Below, one piece after another: positions 5,220 to 5,534 of a DNA stretch of 5,534 nt. The stretch is from Streptomyces sp. NRRL WC-3549 (GTDB taxonomy: Bacteria > Actinomycetota > Actinomycetes > Streptomycetales > Streptomycetaceae). The notes under the pieces are model-generated. The model saw only the letters and a list, made by a program, of their open reading frames with translations, did no database searches and was not told the origin of the DNA. Within the stretch, counting starts at the first letter, position 1. The number at the start of each line of letters is the position of its first letter. The translations under genes were made by a program, and so were the position numbers. The stretch covers positions 42,579-48,112 of the forward strand of contig NZ_KL585386.1 in assembly GCF_000721935.1 (NCBI RefSeq). Reading direction: 5' to 3'.

Positions 5220-5534
5220 TTGCCGTCCTCCTTGCCACCGACGAGGACCTTGTCACCCTCGGACGGGTGCTCGAGCTGCTCGAGCGCCGCGATCTCGGGG
5301 TGGTGCAGGTCGAACGCCGGGGATTCCGAGCGGATGCGCGGCAGGCTGAGGAAGTTGTGCCGCGGGGGCGGGCAGGACGTCGCCCATTCGAGCGAACGGC
5401 CGTAGCCCCACGGGTCGTCGACCTCGACCTTCTTGCCGTACTTGGCGGTCTTCCAGACGTTGTACATGAACGGCAGCATCGACAGGCCGAGCACGAAGGA
5501 CGCGATCGTCGAGATCGTGTTCAGCGCGGTGAAG
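5216..5534 (-). CDS. ctaD: Cytochrome c oxidase (aa3) subunit I, C-terminal fragment
   Basis: CtaD is the catalytic heme-copper subunit that reduces oxygen. Only the last 105 codons lie in the window, starting [13 protein letters not shown] at the right edge. The stretch contains the end of the last membrane helix (about residues 1-24 of the fragment), then the conserved soluble tail with [20 protein letters not shown], a signature of subunit I after helix XII. A charged tail follows, ending in KEDGK before TGA at 5216. The heme and copper ligands are outside the window. It overlaps ctaF by four bases, so both are on one transcript, presumably with ctaC further upstream. No frame disturbance is visible in this part. 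Confidence 0.96.
   Translation of the reverse strand, partial: FTALNTISTIASFVLGLSMLPFMYNVWKTAKYGKKVEVDDPWGYGRSLEWATSCPPPRHNFLSLPRIRSESPAFDLHHPEIAALEQLEHPSEGDKVLVGGKEDGK

Noticed and set aside
1..5534. tRNA, rRNA, CRISPR array, riboswitch, insertion sequence or phage attachment site.
   Set aside because: No clover-leaf arms, spaced direct repeats, transposase or integrase sequence was found by eye on either strand.

Overview
This is a high-GC actinobacterial window, almost certainly from Streptomyces or a close relative. It holds most of the cytochrome bc1-aa3 respiratory cluster: the Rieske protein QcrA has a long N-terminus with three membrane segments, QcrC is a diheme cytochrome c, and CtaF is the actinobacterial oxidase subunit IV. 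The gene order qcrB-qcrA-qcrC-ctaE / small receiver-like gene / L,D-transpeptidase lipoprotein / ctaF-ctaD matches what I remember of Streptomyces chromosomes.

Layout: (1) 1-268, N-terminus of qcrB on the minus strand, ending at the window edge in sequencing-adapter sequence. (2) 265-1317, qcrA, minus. (3) 1314-2137, qcrC, minus, interrupted near its 5' end by a 19-base transposase mosaic end. (4) 2192-2812, ctaE, minus. (5) 2813-2999, divergent intergenic region rich in inverted and direct repeats. (6) 3000-3401, a small stand-alone receiver-like protein, plus. (7) 3453-4709, an L,D-transpeptidase lipoprotein, minus, convergent with gene 6. (8) 4760-4803, a very strong hairpin terminator. 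(9) 4821-5219, ctaF, minus. (10) 5216-5534, C-terminal part of ctaD, minus.

How it works together: QcrCAB oxidise menaquinol and pass electrons through the Rieske cluster and the two hemes of QcrC directly to the aa3 oxidase (CtaC, D, E, F), which reduces oxygen. ctaE-qcrC-qcrA-qcrB read as one transcript, with 4-base start/stop overlaps at qcrC/qcrA and qcrA/qcrB. ctaD-ctaF belong to a second transcript that ends at the hairpin. The receiver-like gene and the transpeptidase lie between the two halves; the sequence does not show a functional link.

The most important observation is technical. Two copies of the 19-base Tn5/Nextera mosaic end (13-31 and 2076-2094) are embedded in otherwise intact respiratory genes. 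They explain an apparent frameshift in qcrC and the false end of qcrB. The best biological leads are a 21-base near-perfect palindrome over the ctaE start codon, a 12-base palindrome over the transpeptidase start codon, and the degenerate receiver protein. I see no evidence of a new defence, mobile or biosynthetic system here.
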